Below are positions 1 to 5,436 of a stretch of DNA of 6,653 bases, piece by piece. The position numbers were made by a program, and so were the translations under genes. Numbering within the stretch: the first letter of the stretch is position 1; the number at the start of each line of letters is the position of its first letter. The notes under the pieces were generated by a model. The model saw nothing but the letters and a program-made list of their open reading frames with translations, had not been told where the DNA came from and made no database searches. Source of the stretch: Pseudomonadota bacterium (GTDB lineage Bacteria > Bdellovibrionota > Oligoflexia > Oligoflexales > Oligoflexaceae); NCBI GenBank assembly GCA_029556045.1, contig JAKQGS010000141.1:1-6653 (forward strand), written 5' to 3'.

Positions 1-1
1 G

Positions 2-775
2 GCACCGCCGATCCCCGTGAATTTTCCCAATGGAGACTCCCTGCCCCCCGATCCCCAGGCTCAGGCTTTTACGGAAGCCATGCGTGCGGCTGGATTTTCC
101 TATGTCATTAGTCCTGAGGACACCGGCATTACCCGGGTTCATACCAGCACCACCCGATCAGAATTCTACATATTTTTCTATCGCCCCGAAGTGGTGCAGC
201 CGGTTCTGGAGGGGATGCCCAATGGTTTTGTAAGTCCCCTTTTGGTCGGCAATCCCGTGTATGACCGTGTCCCCTACGCCGCGTCGTTTGCGGTGCTGGA
301 TCCCTATGGCAACCGCAAAAACGACTTTGTTCTGGTCTCTGTTCATTTATCCACCAAACGGGGGAGCCGTACCACTGAGGATGCGCGACAGCGGCGACGC
401 GGTGAGATTGCTGGCGTTTGGGACTGGATCAGGGAGCAGCGTAAAATCGGCAGCGAACGCAACTTTTTCGTGGTGGGGGATATGAATATCAGCAACCGCC
501 AGGAATTGACGGGTATTCTGGACAGTAGCCAGCACTTCGACCATGTGGCATCTCTCAACGAAGATGGTGTGCCCACCAATATCGCCAAAACCAGCCCCTT
601 TGATCAGGCGATGTTTGACGTGCGGGAGGGTGAAACGGTGGTGCCACGACTGGCGGTGGTTGATCTGCGTCTGGCGGTTGGACAGCCTGATCTTGGAACG
701 CGGGATTTTGTCATGAATTACTCAGACCATGATCCTATCGCGTTTAAGGTGGATCTGGCGGACGACAACGACTAG
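2..775 (+). CDS. Endonuclease/exonuclease/phosphatase (DNase I-like) family protein, N-terminus cut off
   Basis: The frame is open from the first bases, so this is the C-terminal part of a longer metal-dependent phosphoesterase of the DNase I/EEP fold. Numbering from the GTG at 17, the late family motifs appear in order: RSEFYIFFYR at 48-57 (its Glu is a candidate metal ligand), SVHLS at 108-112 with the catalytic-type His110, VVGDMN at 152-157 (Asp155 and Asn157), and SDHDP at 236-240 with the second catalytic-type His238. The first metal-binding segment of the family is not visible and should lie upstream, so the GTG at 17 is unlikely to be the true start. These enzymes cleave phosphodiester bonds in nucleic acids or other phosphoesters; the substrate cannot be read here. 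The stop codon TAG at 773-775 lies in the left arm of palindromic element A1, and the next gene is convergent. The fold is confident; the substrate is unknown. Confidence 0.88.
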   Translation, partial: APPIPVNFPNGDSLPPDPQAQAFTEAMRAAGFSYVISPEDTGITRVHTSTTRSEFYIFFYRPEVVQPVLEGMPNGFVSPLLVGNPVYDRVPYAASFAVLDPYGNRKNDFVLVSVHLSTKRGSRTTEDARQRRRGEIAGVWDWIREQRKIGSERNFFVVGDMNISNRQELTGILDSSQHFDHVASLNEDGVPTNIAKTSPFDQAMFDVREGETVVPRLAVVDLRLAVGQPDLGTRDFVMNYSDHDPIAFKVDLADDND

Positions 776-900
776 AAGTCGCCTCATTAATACGATGGCG
801 TTGTTGCTTGGTCGGCTCCGGTCCTCATTGAGATTTGACTCAACTGCGGTCCTCGCCTCCTGCGCGCCTAGCCATCCTATTAATGAGACGACTTCTAATC
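770..900 (-). repeat. Palindromic element, family A, copy 1 (A1), between convergent stop codons
   Basis: The outer arms at 770-791 and 879-900 are inverted repeats of 22 nt with 20 matches. Inside them, 792-878 on the minus strand aligns with element A2 (3227-3348). Shared blocks include GCTAGGCG, a central AGTT...AATGAG, ACCG and GCAACAACGC. The inner hairpin TTGAG/CTCAA (828-832 with 839-843, loop ATTTGA) occupies the same place as TTTAC/GTAAA in A2. The TAG stop of the nuclease gene falls in the left arm and the TAG stop of the UbiB-like gene in the right arm. It may act as a bidirectional transcription end signal or be a small non-autonomous element inserted in a terminator; there is no T-tract typical of an intrinsic terminator. 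Confidence 0.75.
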
Positions 901-2574
901 AAGATGACCGGATTTGCTGATAGCCCGCAATATGCGAATCCCCAGCAAAAAGCTCACCACCGTTCCGATAAATCCAAAGAGCGACAGGCGGTGCATACCC
1001 ATAAACGGTTGCTCAGGAAACAGCAGGGGCGGTACGTTGGAACTCATCATCAGGGATGACCCCAAGAACAAGGCGCTGGTGAGAAGCCCGAGCACGAGGC
1101 GGTTGACGGAGGGCTCCAGTCCCCGGTGCTCCAGGTGAATGTCAAGTTTGCCCGCTTTCGTCTGATCCAGCAACTCAAGCACACGACGGGGCAACAGCTC
1201 CACAATGCGATCAAGATTACGATAAAGGGACTGCCACTTTTTAATTTTGCGGGCAGGGGACAGGCGTCGCAAGAGAATATCCACATGCAGTGGCTCCAAC
1301 GCCTCCAGGAGGCTGAACGATGGGGCCAGAGAGCGGCCCGTGCCATCCAGCATCACCAGCGTTTTAATCACCATGGCCACCTGGGGTTGCAGTGAGATCT
1401 CATATCGACGGACAATTTCAATCATCTCATTTAGCGCTTGGCCCAGATTCATTTGGGATACAGCTTGACTGCCATAAAAGCTGACAAATTCCGCGATGTC
1501 CCGTTCCAGTTGCGAAAGGTCTAGGTCATAGGGAGGAGTTCCCAGTTGGGTGATGATGCTGGTGAGAAGGGGGCCATCCTGTTTGGAGATAGCCAGCAGC
1601 AGATCTTCCAGGGTCTCTCTCAGTTGTTCATCCAGGCGGCCCACCATGCCAAAGTCGATCAGTCCCAAAACGTTTCCCGGCAGGATCAGGATGTTTCCGG
1701 GGTGAGGATCCGCATGGTAAAAACCGTTGATAAATATCATCTGTAGGAAGATGCGGGTGCCCTGGCGGGTGACCAGATCCAGATCGTGGCCCGCCTGGCG
1801 CAGTTTCTCCACATCCTTAAGGTCGGTGCCTTCCAGGTGCTCCATGGTCAGGATGCTGGGGGTGCAATACTCGGGGTAAACCTTGGGAATTTTAACCTGG
1901 GGATCTTTGGCAAAATCCCGGGCAAATTGCTCGATGTGGGATCGCTCGCGGGAGAAATCCAACTCGCGGATAATGGTGCGCTGAAACTCCGCCACGGATG
2001 CGGCGGGGTGGTAGCGGCGCATCTCCGGGATTTTCTCCACCTGCAGAGCCAGTTCCGCCAAAATATCCATGTCCCGATGAATGGTTTCGTCGATGCCTGC
2101 ATGCTTGACTTTGACGATCACCGGCGTGCCGTCCTTGAGGGTGGCTTTATGGGCTTGCCCTATGGAAGCGGATGCGATCGGGATCTCATCAAAGTGGGCG
2201 AATACCGCGGACAGCGGTTTTTTAAATGAGCTTTCCAGGTGTGTACGCACCATGGGGGCTGGATCTGCCGGTACGGCGGTTTGCAGGGACTTCAATTCAT
2301 CCGCCAGCTCCACCCCCACCAGGTCCGGACGGGTGCTGAGTATTTGCCCCAACTTGATAAAGGTGGGGCCTAATTCCGTCATGGCCATGCGGATCCGGGC
2401 CACCCGCGAGTAGCTGGTCAACAGGGCTCCATCGACAGATTTGAGCTGTTGGGTGAAGGTATCGATCTTCAGGTGGCTCAGCCAATCAGCCAGGCCATAT
2501 TTACTGAGGATCGCCAGAACTTCGCGGGAGCGTCCCAGATTGCGATAAAAACGCGGTAAATCGCGAATGTTCAT
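895..2574 (-). CDS. ubiB: UbiB/AarF (ABC1) family kinase-like protein
   Basis: A complete 559-residue protein of the UbiB/ADCK atypical kinase family, which supports ubiquinone (coenzyme Q) biosynthesis at the membrane, probably through ATP binding or hydrolysis acting on lipid or protein partners. Motifs are in family order: the KxGQ motif in FIKLGQ at 72-77; the Ala-rich loop ASASIGQ at 134-140 that replaces the usual glycine loop; the nucleotide-binding Lys155 in VIVKVKH; ELDF with Glu204; HADPHPGN at 287-294; and the DFG metal-binding motif at 307-309. Two C-terminal hydrophobic segments, about 491-510 and 531-550, match the membrane anchor of UbiB proteins, and the length fits the family. 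AGGGA lies about 9 bases before the ATG, supporting this start. HADPHPGN is the form common in AarF-like members rather than classical E. coli UbiB, so an assignment to coenzyme Q synthesis is inference. No other ubi gene is adjacent; it is convergent with the nuclease gene and divergent from the hemerythrin. Confidence 0.9.
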   Translation of the reverse strand: MNIRDLPRFYRNLGRSREVLAILSKYGLADWLSHLKIDTFTQQLKSVDGALLTSYSRVARIRMAMTELGPTFIKLGQILSTRPDLVGVELADELKSLQTAVPADPAPMVRTHLESSFKKPLSAVFAHFDEIPIASASIGQAHKATLKDGTPVIVKVKHAGIDETIHRDMDILAELALQVEKIPEMRRYHPAASVAEFQRTIIRELDFSRERSHIEQFARDFAKDPQVKIPKVYPEYCTPSILTMEHLEGTDLKDVEKLRQAGHDLDLVTRQGTRIFLQMIFINGFYHADPHPGNILILPGNVLGLIDFGMVGRLDEQLRETLEDLLLAISKQDGPLLTSIITQLGTPPYDLDLSQLERDIAEFVSFYGSQAVSQMNLGQALNEMIEIVRRYEISLQPQVAMVIKTLVMLDGTGRSLAPSFSLLEALEPLHVDILLRRLSPARKIKKWQSLYRNLDRIVELLPRRVLELLDQTKAGKLDIHLEHRGLEPSVNRLVLGLLTSALFLGSSLMMSSNVPPLLFPEQPFMGMHRLSLFGFIGTVVSFLLGIRILRAISKSGHLD

Positions 2575-2679
2575 GGATATTTCCCTGTTTCTTAGAGCTC
2601 GTATCAGCGCCGGTGCGGCGACCGTCCTGTGGAACTAAAATAGTTGATGTCATGGCAAAAAACCATCCGGCTTTGCATA

Positions 2680-2719
2680 TTTTTAAAGATGGCAAGGCAA
2701 GATGTTTTTAAGGTTGCAC
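2680..2719 (+). repeat. Short direct repeat in the ubiB-hemerythrin divergent intergenic region
   Basis: TTTTTAAAGATGGCA at 2680-2694 recurs as TTTTTAAGGTTGCA at 2705-2718, offset by 25 bases. It sits about 80-120 bases before the hemerythrin start and about 105-145 bases before the ubiB start. Paired half-sites at this spacing could be a regulator site serving either divergent gene. The match is short and in AT-rich sequence, so chance is possible. I see no convincing sigma-70 promoter elsewhere in 2575-2798. Confidence 0.25.
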
Positions 2720-2798
2720 GATTTTGGGCCGATAGACAGGCCAGTGCAGAGTCTAGGATACGCCTCAGTGGAAGAGGCTTGAGAAGGAGAAATAAGTC

Positions 2799-3206
2799 AT
2801 GTCATTTTTTCAATGGGATGCCCGATTTGATATCGGCGTTAACGAAATGAACGGTGAGCACAAGGAAATCATGAATCTCATGAATCGCCTCTATGAACTG
2901 AATGAAAAGCGTGCTCCCAAGACAGACCTGGCGACAGCGATTTCCAACTTGGCCACCTATACTTTGAAGCATTTCAGTGATGAAGAGGCTTTTATGGCGT
3001 CCATCAAATATCCGGATCTGGAAAAGCATAAGACCATTCATCAAAACCTCTTGACGAACCTCAAGCTGCACCAGGAGAAATTTGAAAAAGGATCCGGTGT
3101 TGTCGAGGCAGATTTTTTTGCTTTTTTGAAGCTATGGCTGTCGGCCCATATCCAGGGCATTGACATGAAATACGGCGATTACGTGAAACAACGCAAGGTC
3201 GGTTGA
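2799..3206 (+). CDS. Bacteriohemerythrin (single-domain hemerythrin)
   Basis: A 135-residue stand-alone hemerythrin that binds O2 reversibly at a non-heme di-iron centre, with proposed roles in oxygen storage, delivery or sensing in microaerophilic and magnetotactic bacteria. All seven ligands are visible: His21 (in GEHKEIM), His58 and Glu62 (HFSDEEAFM), His77 and His81 (HKTIH), and His117 and Asp122 (HIQGID). The N-terminal WDARFDIGV segment is typical, and the length is that of the family's four-helix bundle with no fused sensor or signalling domain. There is no signal peptide, so it is cytoplasmic. AAGGAG at 2784-2789 lies 9 bases before the ATG and fixes the start. It is divergent from ubiB and convergent with the small exported protein, so it is probably monocistronic. 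A functional link to the neighbouring quinone-related gene through oxygen metabolism is possible but unsupported. Confidence 0.95.
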   Translation: MSFFQWDARFDIGVNEMNGEHKEIMNLMNRLYELNEKRAPKTDLATAISNLATYTLKHFSDEEAFMASIKYPDLEKHKTIHQNLLTNLKLHQEKFEKGSGVVEADFFAFLKLWLSAHIQGIDMKYGDYVKQRKVG

Positions 3207-3226
3207 TTTCACCTCCCGATATATTG

Positions 3227-3348
3227 AGAAGTCATTTATAAGGCCCAGATGCTAGGCGTCGAGGAGCGGCGGCGCGGAGTTTACGTCGGGTAAATGAGCA
3301 CCGCCGCGACGAAGGCAACAACGCAGATGGGGTTTAGAAATGGCATCT
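3227..3348 (+). repeat. Palindromic element, family A, copy 2 (A2)
   Basis: Outer arms at 3227-3246 and 3329-3348 are inverted repeats with 15 of 20 positions complementary, 17 if G-T pairs are allowed. The core carries a hairpin: GCGGCGG at 3266-3272 pairs with CCGCCGC at 3301-3307, and TTTAC at 3280-3284 with GTAAA at 3290-3294. The same layout and conserved blocks (GCTAGGCG, AATGAG, ACCG, GCAACAACGC) occur on the minus strand in A1. The CTAG sequences at its edges give minus-strand TAG stops at 3252 and 3347, so a minus-strand gene entering the element terminates inside it. It lies just after the hemerythrin stop and at the 3' end of the convergent gene. The family seems familiar to me from other bacterial genomes, but I cannot name it. 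Confidence 0.75.
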
Positions 3349-3787
3349 AGAAAATCGTCTTTGATGCGGTCAACATCATGGACGATTTTTCGAAATTCGG
3401 TCGCCACGAAAATCGCCATGCCGGGGAGGACTCCGTTGCGGCCCAACGGGCCGATGACGATGGAGTTGTCTGGCCGGATTCCTCGCAGGTACGGGTTGAA
3501 ACTTCGAAAATCCCGAGCCCCAGCCCGAGGGATGCTCCCACCAAAGCGCCCTGTGCCACCTTTTGGCCGGACTTGTCGTAGTTATCCTGCGCCGCGATGA
3601 TTAATCCGGAAAATAAAGCCCCAATGCCGATGCCATAAAACATGTCCTTGAACACCACAGCTCCCCCGATGGAGTCGCAGGCGATGTCCTTGGCCATCAG
3701 CGGGGGGTAGGGAAGGAGCAGGGATCCCGCCAGAATCCAGCCCAAACCACCGTTGTGGACATTTTTCATTGGGGTCCTTTGTGGCAT
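3347..3787 (-). CDS. Small exported glycine-rich protein, probably frameshifted
   Basis: I do not recognise the family. The uninterrupted frame encodes 146 residues. Residues 7-32 form a signal-peptide-like segment ending PLMA, with possible cleavage before KDIAC. Two glycine-spaced hydrophobic stretches follow, YGIGIGALFSGLIIAA at 51-66 and GALVGASLGLGLGIF at 80-94, resembling glycine-zipper membrane segments. After about residue 103 the composition turns unnatural (SGQTTPSSSARW). The next frame over the same DNA, from about 3476 downward, reads plausible protein: RPDNSIVIGPLGRNGV, then GMAIFVATEFRKIV and HDVDRIKDDF, continuing into element A2 to a TAG at 3252. One missing base near 3474-3490 would join the two halves. 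Whether this is a true mutation or a sequence error cannot be told. Two starts are possible: the ATG at 3787 with AAAGGA 7 bases before it, or the ATG at 3769 with AAAGGA 5 bases before it; the latter begins the signal peptide neatly at MKNVHNGG. Confidence 0.65.
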   Translation of the reverse strand: MPQRTPMKNVHNGGLGWILAGSLLLPYPPLMAKDIACDSIGGAVVFKDMFYGIGIGALFSGLIIAAQDNYDKSGQKVAQGALVGASLGLGLGIFEVSTRTCEESGQTTPSSSARWAATESSPAWRFSWRPNFEKSSMMLTASKTIF

Positions 3788-3822
3788 GGTGGTATCCTTT
3801 CCTGAAAATATATTTAAACTTT

Positions 3823-3828
3823 TATGAT
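3823..3828 (+). promoter_or_regulatory. Possible -10 element for the lipoprotein gene
   Basis: TATGAT matches five of six positions of a sigma-70 -10 box and would start transcription about 35 bases before the ATG at 3870. The best upstream hexamer at suitable spacing, TCCTGA or TTCCTG, is a poor -35 box. It overlaps the minus-strand extended -10, so the two divergent genes may compete for polymerase. Confidence 0.25.
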
Positions 3829-3835
3829 TATATCA
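3827..3835 (-). promoter_or_regulatory. Extended -10 promoter for the small exported protein
   Basis: On the minus strand the sequence reads TGATATAAT: a consensus TATAAT box preceded by the TGn extension, which can work without a good -35 box, and none is evident. The predicted start, around 3820, leaves a leader of about 33 bases to the ATG at 3787. Confidence 0.45.
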
Positions 3836-3869
3836 CAGGCCCCACCGATTGATGGGAGATGGGATCGTT

Positions 3870-4520
3870 ATGAATGACCGGCTAGCCACGATCCTGCTGA
3901 CGGGTGTTTTGTTGGGGGGGTGCCAGCGCAAGACTCCGTCTCTGCCCCCCTCTGCCCCGTCTCTGTCCGAGACCCTCGCTCTCTATGCGGCTCCCATGAA
4001 CGCCATGGCCTTGGAAGGATCGTGGCAGAGCGACTGTCTGAATGGACGGGATGACGACAGCTACCGCAAAACCTGGCGCATTCACGGTCACGATGTGGTG
4101 CTGGAGTGGGTGATGTATATCGAGGACCCCTGCGAGATCCCCGGGCACACGGTGCGCTGGGTGGGTCGATGGGAGTTTGGGGCGGAGGAAACCCTGCCAC
4201 AGGGCGCCCGGGCGATCGACTTTCATTGGTCGACGTTAACCATTGAGCCGGAGCACGATGACGTGGTGTCTCTCTTTAATGAAATGAACTACTGCCAGTT
4301 GCAAGGTCCATGGCAAAAAGGGGTTACCCGCACCATCACACAAGGACCCTGTTATTTCCCCACAGGCACGTCGTTATTGCAAAAGGACCTGGTTGCGCAA
4401 AAAGATGACCTTCTATTTTGGGGTCTCGATGCGGTCGGTCCGGATGATTTACCGGCGGAGCGGCCGAAGGGGGTTAATCCGGATCCCTATCGCAAGACCA
4501 CCGCACACGATTGGCAGTAG
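3870..4520 (+). CDS. Predicted lipoprotein of unknown function
   Basis: I do not recognise the family. The ATG at 3870 is chosen because it gives a textbook lipoprotein signal: basic N-terminus MNDR, hydrophobic core LATILLTGVL, then lipobox LLGGC with Cys18 as the lipidation site; GGGA lies 5 bases upstream. An earlier in-frame TTG at 3849 would add seven residues before the signal and is less likely. The 216-residue product continues with a Pro/Ser-rich linker (about 22-32) and a domain that starts LEGSWQSDC and alternates Trp/aromatic and polar residues (TWRIHGHDVVLEWVMY, WVGRWEFG, AIDFHWSTLTIEP), suggesting a small beta-barrel or lipocalin-like fold. Cysteines 56, 88, 142 and 161 in the mature part could form two disulfides, as expected for a periplasm-facing protein. 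It is divergent from the small exported protein and followed 30 bases later by hairpin element B1. Confidence 0.8.
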   Translation: MNDRLATILLTGVLLGGCQRKTPSLPPSAPSLSETLALYAAPMNAMALEGSWQSDCLNGRDDDSYRKTWRIHGHDVVLEWVMYIEDPCEIPGHTVRWVGRWEFGAEETLPQGARAIDFHWSTLTIEPEHDDVVSLFNEMNYCQLQGPWQKGVTRTITQGPCYFPTGTSLLQKDLVAQKDDLLFWGLDAVGPDDLPAERPKGVNPDPYRKTTAHDWQ

Positions 4521-4550
4521 AACCACAGCGAATATAGCGGCAACAGTGGC

Positions 4551-4723
4551 AGGGAGAATATTGCAGGTCCGGGGGCGAGGCCGGCGCGACGGGCGGACGC
4601 TTCCCACCTCACTCGCCGCGGTCGTACTTGTGAGACTGAAGTTGCTTTTGGGGACCGCGTCTGCGCTCCGGTGGGACCCTTCCGCCCTGCTGCCCTCGCC
4701 CCCGGACCTGCAATATCCTCCCT
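4551..4723 (+). repeat. Long-hairpin element, family B, copy 1 (B1)
   Basis: Terminal arms 4551-4580 and 4694-4723 are inverted repeats with 29 of 30 positions complementary. The core also pairs: GGGCGGA (4591-4597) with TCCGCCC (4680-4686), TCCCACC (4602-4608) with GGTGGGA (4670-4676), and CGCGGTC with GACCGCG around a loop. The whole unit could therefore fold as one long hairpin. Bases 4581-4620 are identical in 40/40 positions to the inverse of 4959-4998 in B2, and 4654-4696 match 4884-4926 in 41/43. The 33-nt loop at 4621-4653 and the outer arms differ from B2. It begins 30 bases after the lipoprotein stop. No protein is conserved between copies: the frame shared in the left half shifts by one across the loop. 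Confidence 0.85.
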
Positions 4724-4852
4724 GACGTCGTTCCGCTTTCTTAGCTTACAAATCTCGTGTCTGAATCCATTCGGAGCCTAGATTGTCCGGCAATGATCCA
4801 TTTAAGAAACCAGCGCTTTGAAGCAATAAAGGTTATGTCGTTTTGCGTAAGA
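4724..4852. other. Spacer between the two family B elements, no recognised content
   Basis: About 130 bases of ordinary composition separate B1 and B2. I see no gene, promoter or repeat in it. With B1 and B2, the small remnant and the promoter region below, it accounts for the stretch 4521-5259 that lacks a confident gene. Confidence 0.6.
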
Positions 4853-5032
4853 TGCACAGAACTGCGCCCGAGGCGAACGGGAAAGGGCAGCAGGGCGGAA
4901 GGGCCCCGCCGGAGCGCAGACGCGGTTCAATGTAAGCCTTTGGCAATGGGACTGAGATCGCGGCGAGTGAGGTGGGAAGCGTCCGCCCGTCGCGCCGGCC
5001 TTTCCAATTCGCCTCGGTCTCAGTTCCATGCA
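4853..5032 (-). repeat. Long-hairpin element, family B, copy 2 (B2), inverted relative to B1
   Basis: Terminal arms 4853-4886 and 4999-5032 are inverted repeats with 28 of 34 positions complementary, both ending in TGCA. The inner halves are the inverse of the B1 halves (40/40 and 41/43), while the arms and the 32-nt loop at 4927-4958 are different. A second pairing is available: 4946-4960 (ATGGGACTGAGATCG) can pair with 5015-5029 (CGGTCTCAGTTCCAT) over all 15 positions, two of them G-T, using the right arm that otherwise pairs with the left arm. The element ends 18 bases beyond the stop of the possible minus-strand ORF. Confidence 0.85.
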
Positions 5033-5049
5033 AGATCATAGAATGTCCG

Positions 5050-5184
5050 TTATCGATCAAGTAAATTTTGCTCCCAGGTTTTACCCGATGATCGCTGCCA
5101 TTCCAGACTGGTTTCCGCCAGGAAATTAAAATAACTTTTAATATCAGTGACATAAGTGCACTCCAACTTTAATATCCGAAACAT
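5050..5184 (-). CDS. Possible small ORF or gene remnant, 44 codons
   Basis: On the minus strand an ATG at 5184 opens 44 codons ending in TAA. The peptide has protein-like composition: MFRILKLECTYVTDIKSY, then FNFLAETSLEWQRSSGKTWE and QNLLDR. The same frame stays open upstream for more than ten codons (DFWGIARVKE) before a TGA near 5230. This suggests the C-terminal remnant of a longer gene whose 5' part was lost, rather than an intact small gene. No good ribosome binding site precedes the ATG, and a candidate plus-strand promoter overlaps it. I do not recognise the family. Codon periodicity over so short a stretch proves little. Confidence 0.25.
   Translation of the reverse strand: MFRILKLECTYVTDIKSYFNFLAETSLEWQRSSGKTWEQNLLDR
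5147..5175 (+). promoter_or_regulatory. Candidate sigma-70 promoter for the DUF1737-SNF2 operon
   Basis: GTGACA at 5147-5152 matches five of six positions of a -35 box, and TAATAT at 5170-5175 matches four of six of a -10 box, with a 17-base spacer. Transcription would begin near 5182 and leave a leader of about 78 bases to the GTG at 5260. No other promoter upstream of the operon looks better. Confidence 0.35.
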
Positions 5185-5259
5185 CTCTTTAACCCTTGCA
5201 ATCCCCCAAAAATCGTTTGAATATCATGGGATTCAACCCCAAATCAGGGAGGAGATCCC

Positions 5260-5436
5260 GTGGATATCCGTCAGTTTGCCGAGTACAAAATCATATACAG
5301 CGATCGCGGACCGGGGCTGTTAACTCAATTGGTGAATGAGCACCTGCAGCAGGGGTATGAGGTTTATGGTAGTCCGATGGCGGTGGTGAACCCCAAAGAC
5401 CAGGCCATCGTTCTTTATCAGGCCGTTGTGAAATAA
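5260..5436 (+). CDS. Small DUF1737-like protein
   Basis: A 58-residue protein too short for many gene callers. It starts at GTG, supported by a strong AGGGAGGAG at 5246-5254 five bases upstream. The pattern resembles DUF1737-type small proteins: an N-terminal strand (EYKIIYSD, 8-15), a helix (GLLTQLVNEHLQQ, 19-31), then GYEVYGSP at 32-39 and a final strand LYQAVVK at 52-58. The function of the family is unknown. Its TAA at 5434-5436 shares one base with the ATG of the helicase gene, so the two are probably translationally coupled and co-regulated. There is no signal peptide or membrane segment, so it should be cytoplasmic. The family assignment is from remembered sequence pattern only. Confidence 0.65.
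   Translation: MDIRQFAEYKIIYSDRGPGLLTQLVNEHLQQGYEVYGSPMAVVNPKDQAIVLYQAVVK

Noticed and set aside
770..900. Integron attC site, because of a palindrome with variable arms
   Set aside because: I could not find a matched pair of RYYYAAC/GTTRRRY core sites at the ends, and the inner part is conserved with A2 instead of being gene-specific.
1126..2413. Several long plus-strand frames of 73-147 codons
   Set aside because: They are antisense shadows of the UbiB-like gene, which has every family motif over its full length on the minus strand.
2611..2625. Small palindrome CGCCG-GTG-CGGCG before ubiB
   Set aside because: Five base pairs in GC-rich sequence is within chance expectation, and no T-tract follows.
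2651..2717. Sigma-54 promoter before the hemerythrin (TGGCA and TTGCA words)
   Set aside because: The spacing between the TGGC and TTGC words does not fit the fixed -24/-12 distance.
3252..3446. Separate 64-codon minus-strand gene
   Set aside because: It is better explained as the shifted C-terminal continuation of the exported-protein gene plus read-through into element A2.
4393..4725. 110-codon plus-strand frame across the lipoprotein end
   Set aside because: It is out of frame with the lipoprotein and composed half of repeat B1.
4551..5032. CRISPR-like array, because conserved blocks flank 32-33-nt variable segments
   Set aside because: Only two units exist, they are inverted relative to each other, the blocks are long hairpins with different arms, and no cas gene is present.
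4757..5153. Open reading frames of 94 and 106 codons on opposite strands through element B2
   Set aside because: They lie in the GC-rich repeat. B1 and B2 share the peptide GRRDGRTLPTSLAA, but the frame shifts between the two half-cores, so conservation is at the nucleotide level.
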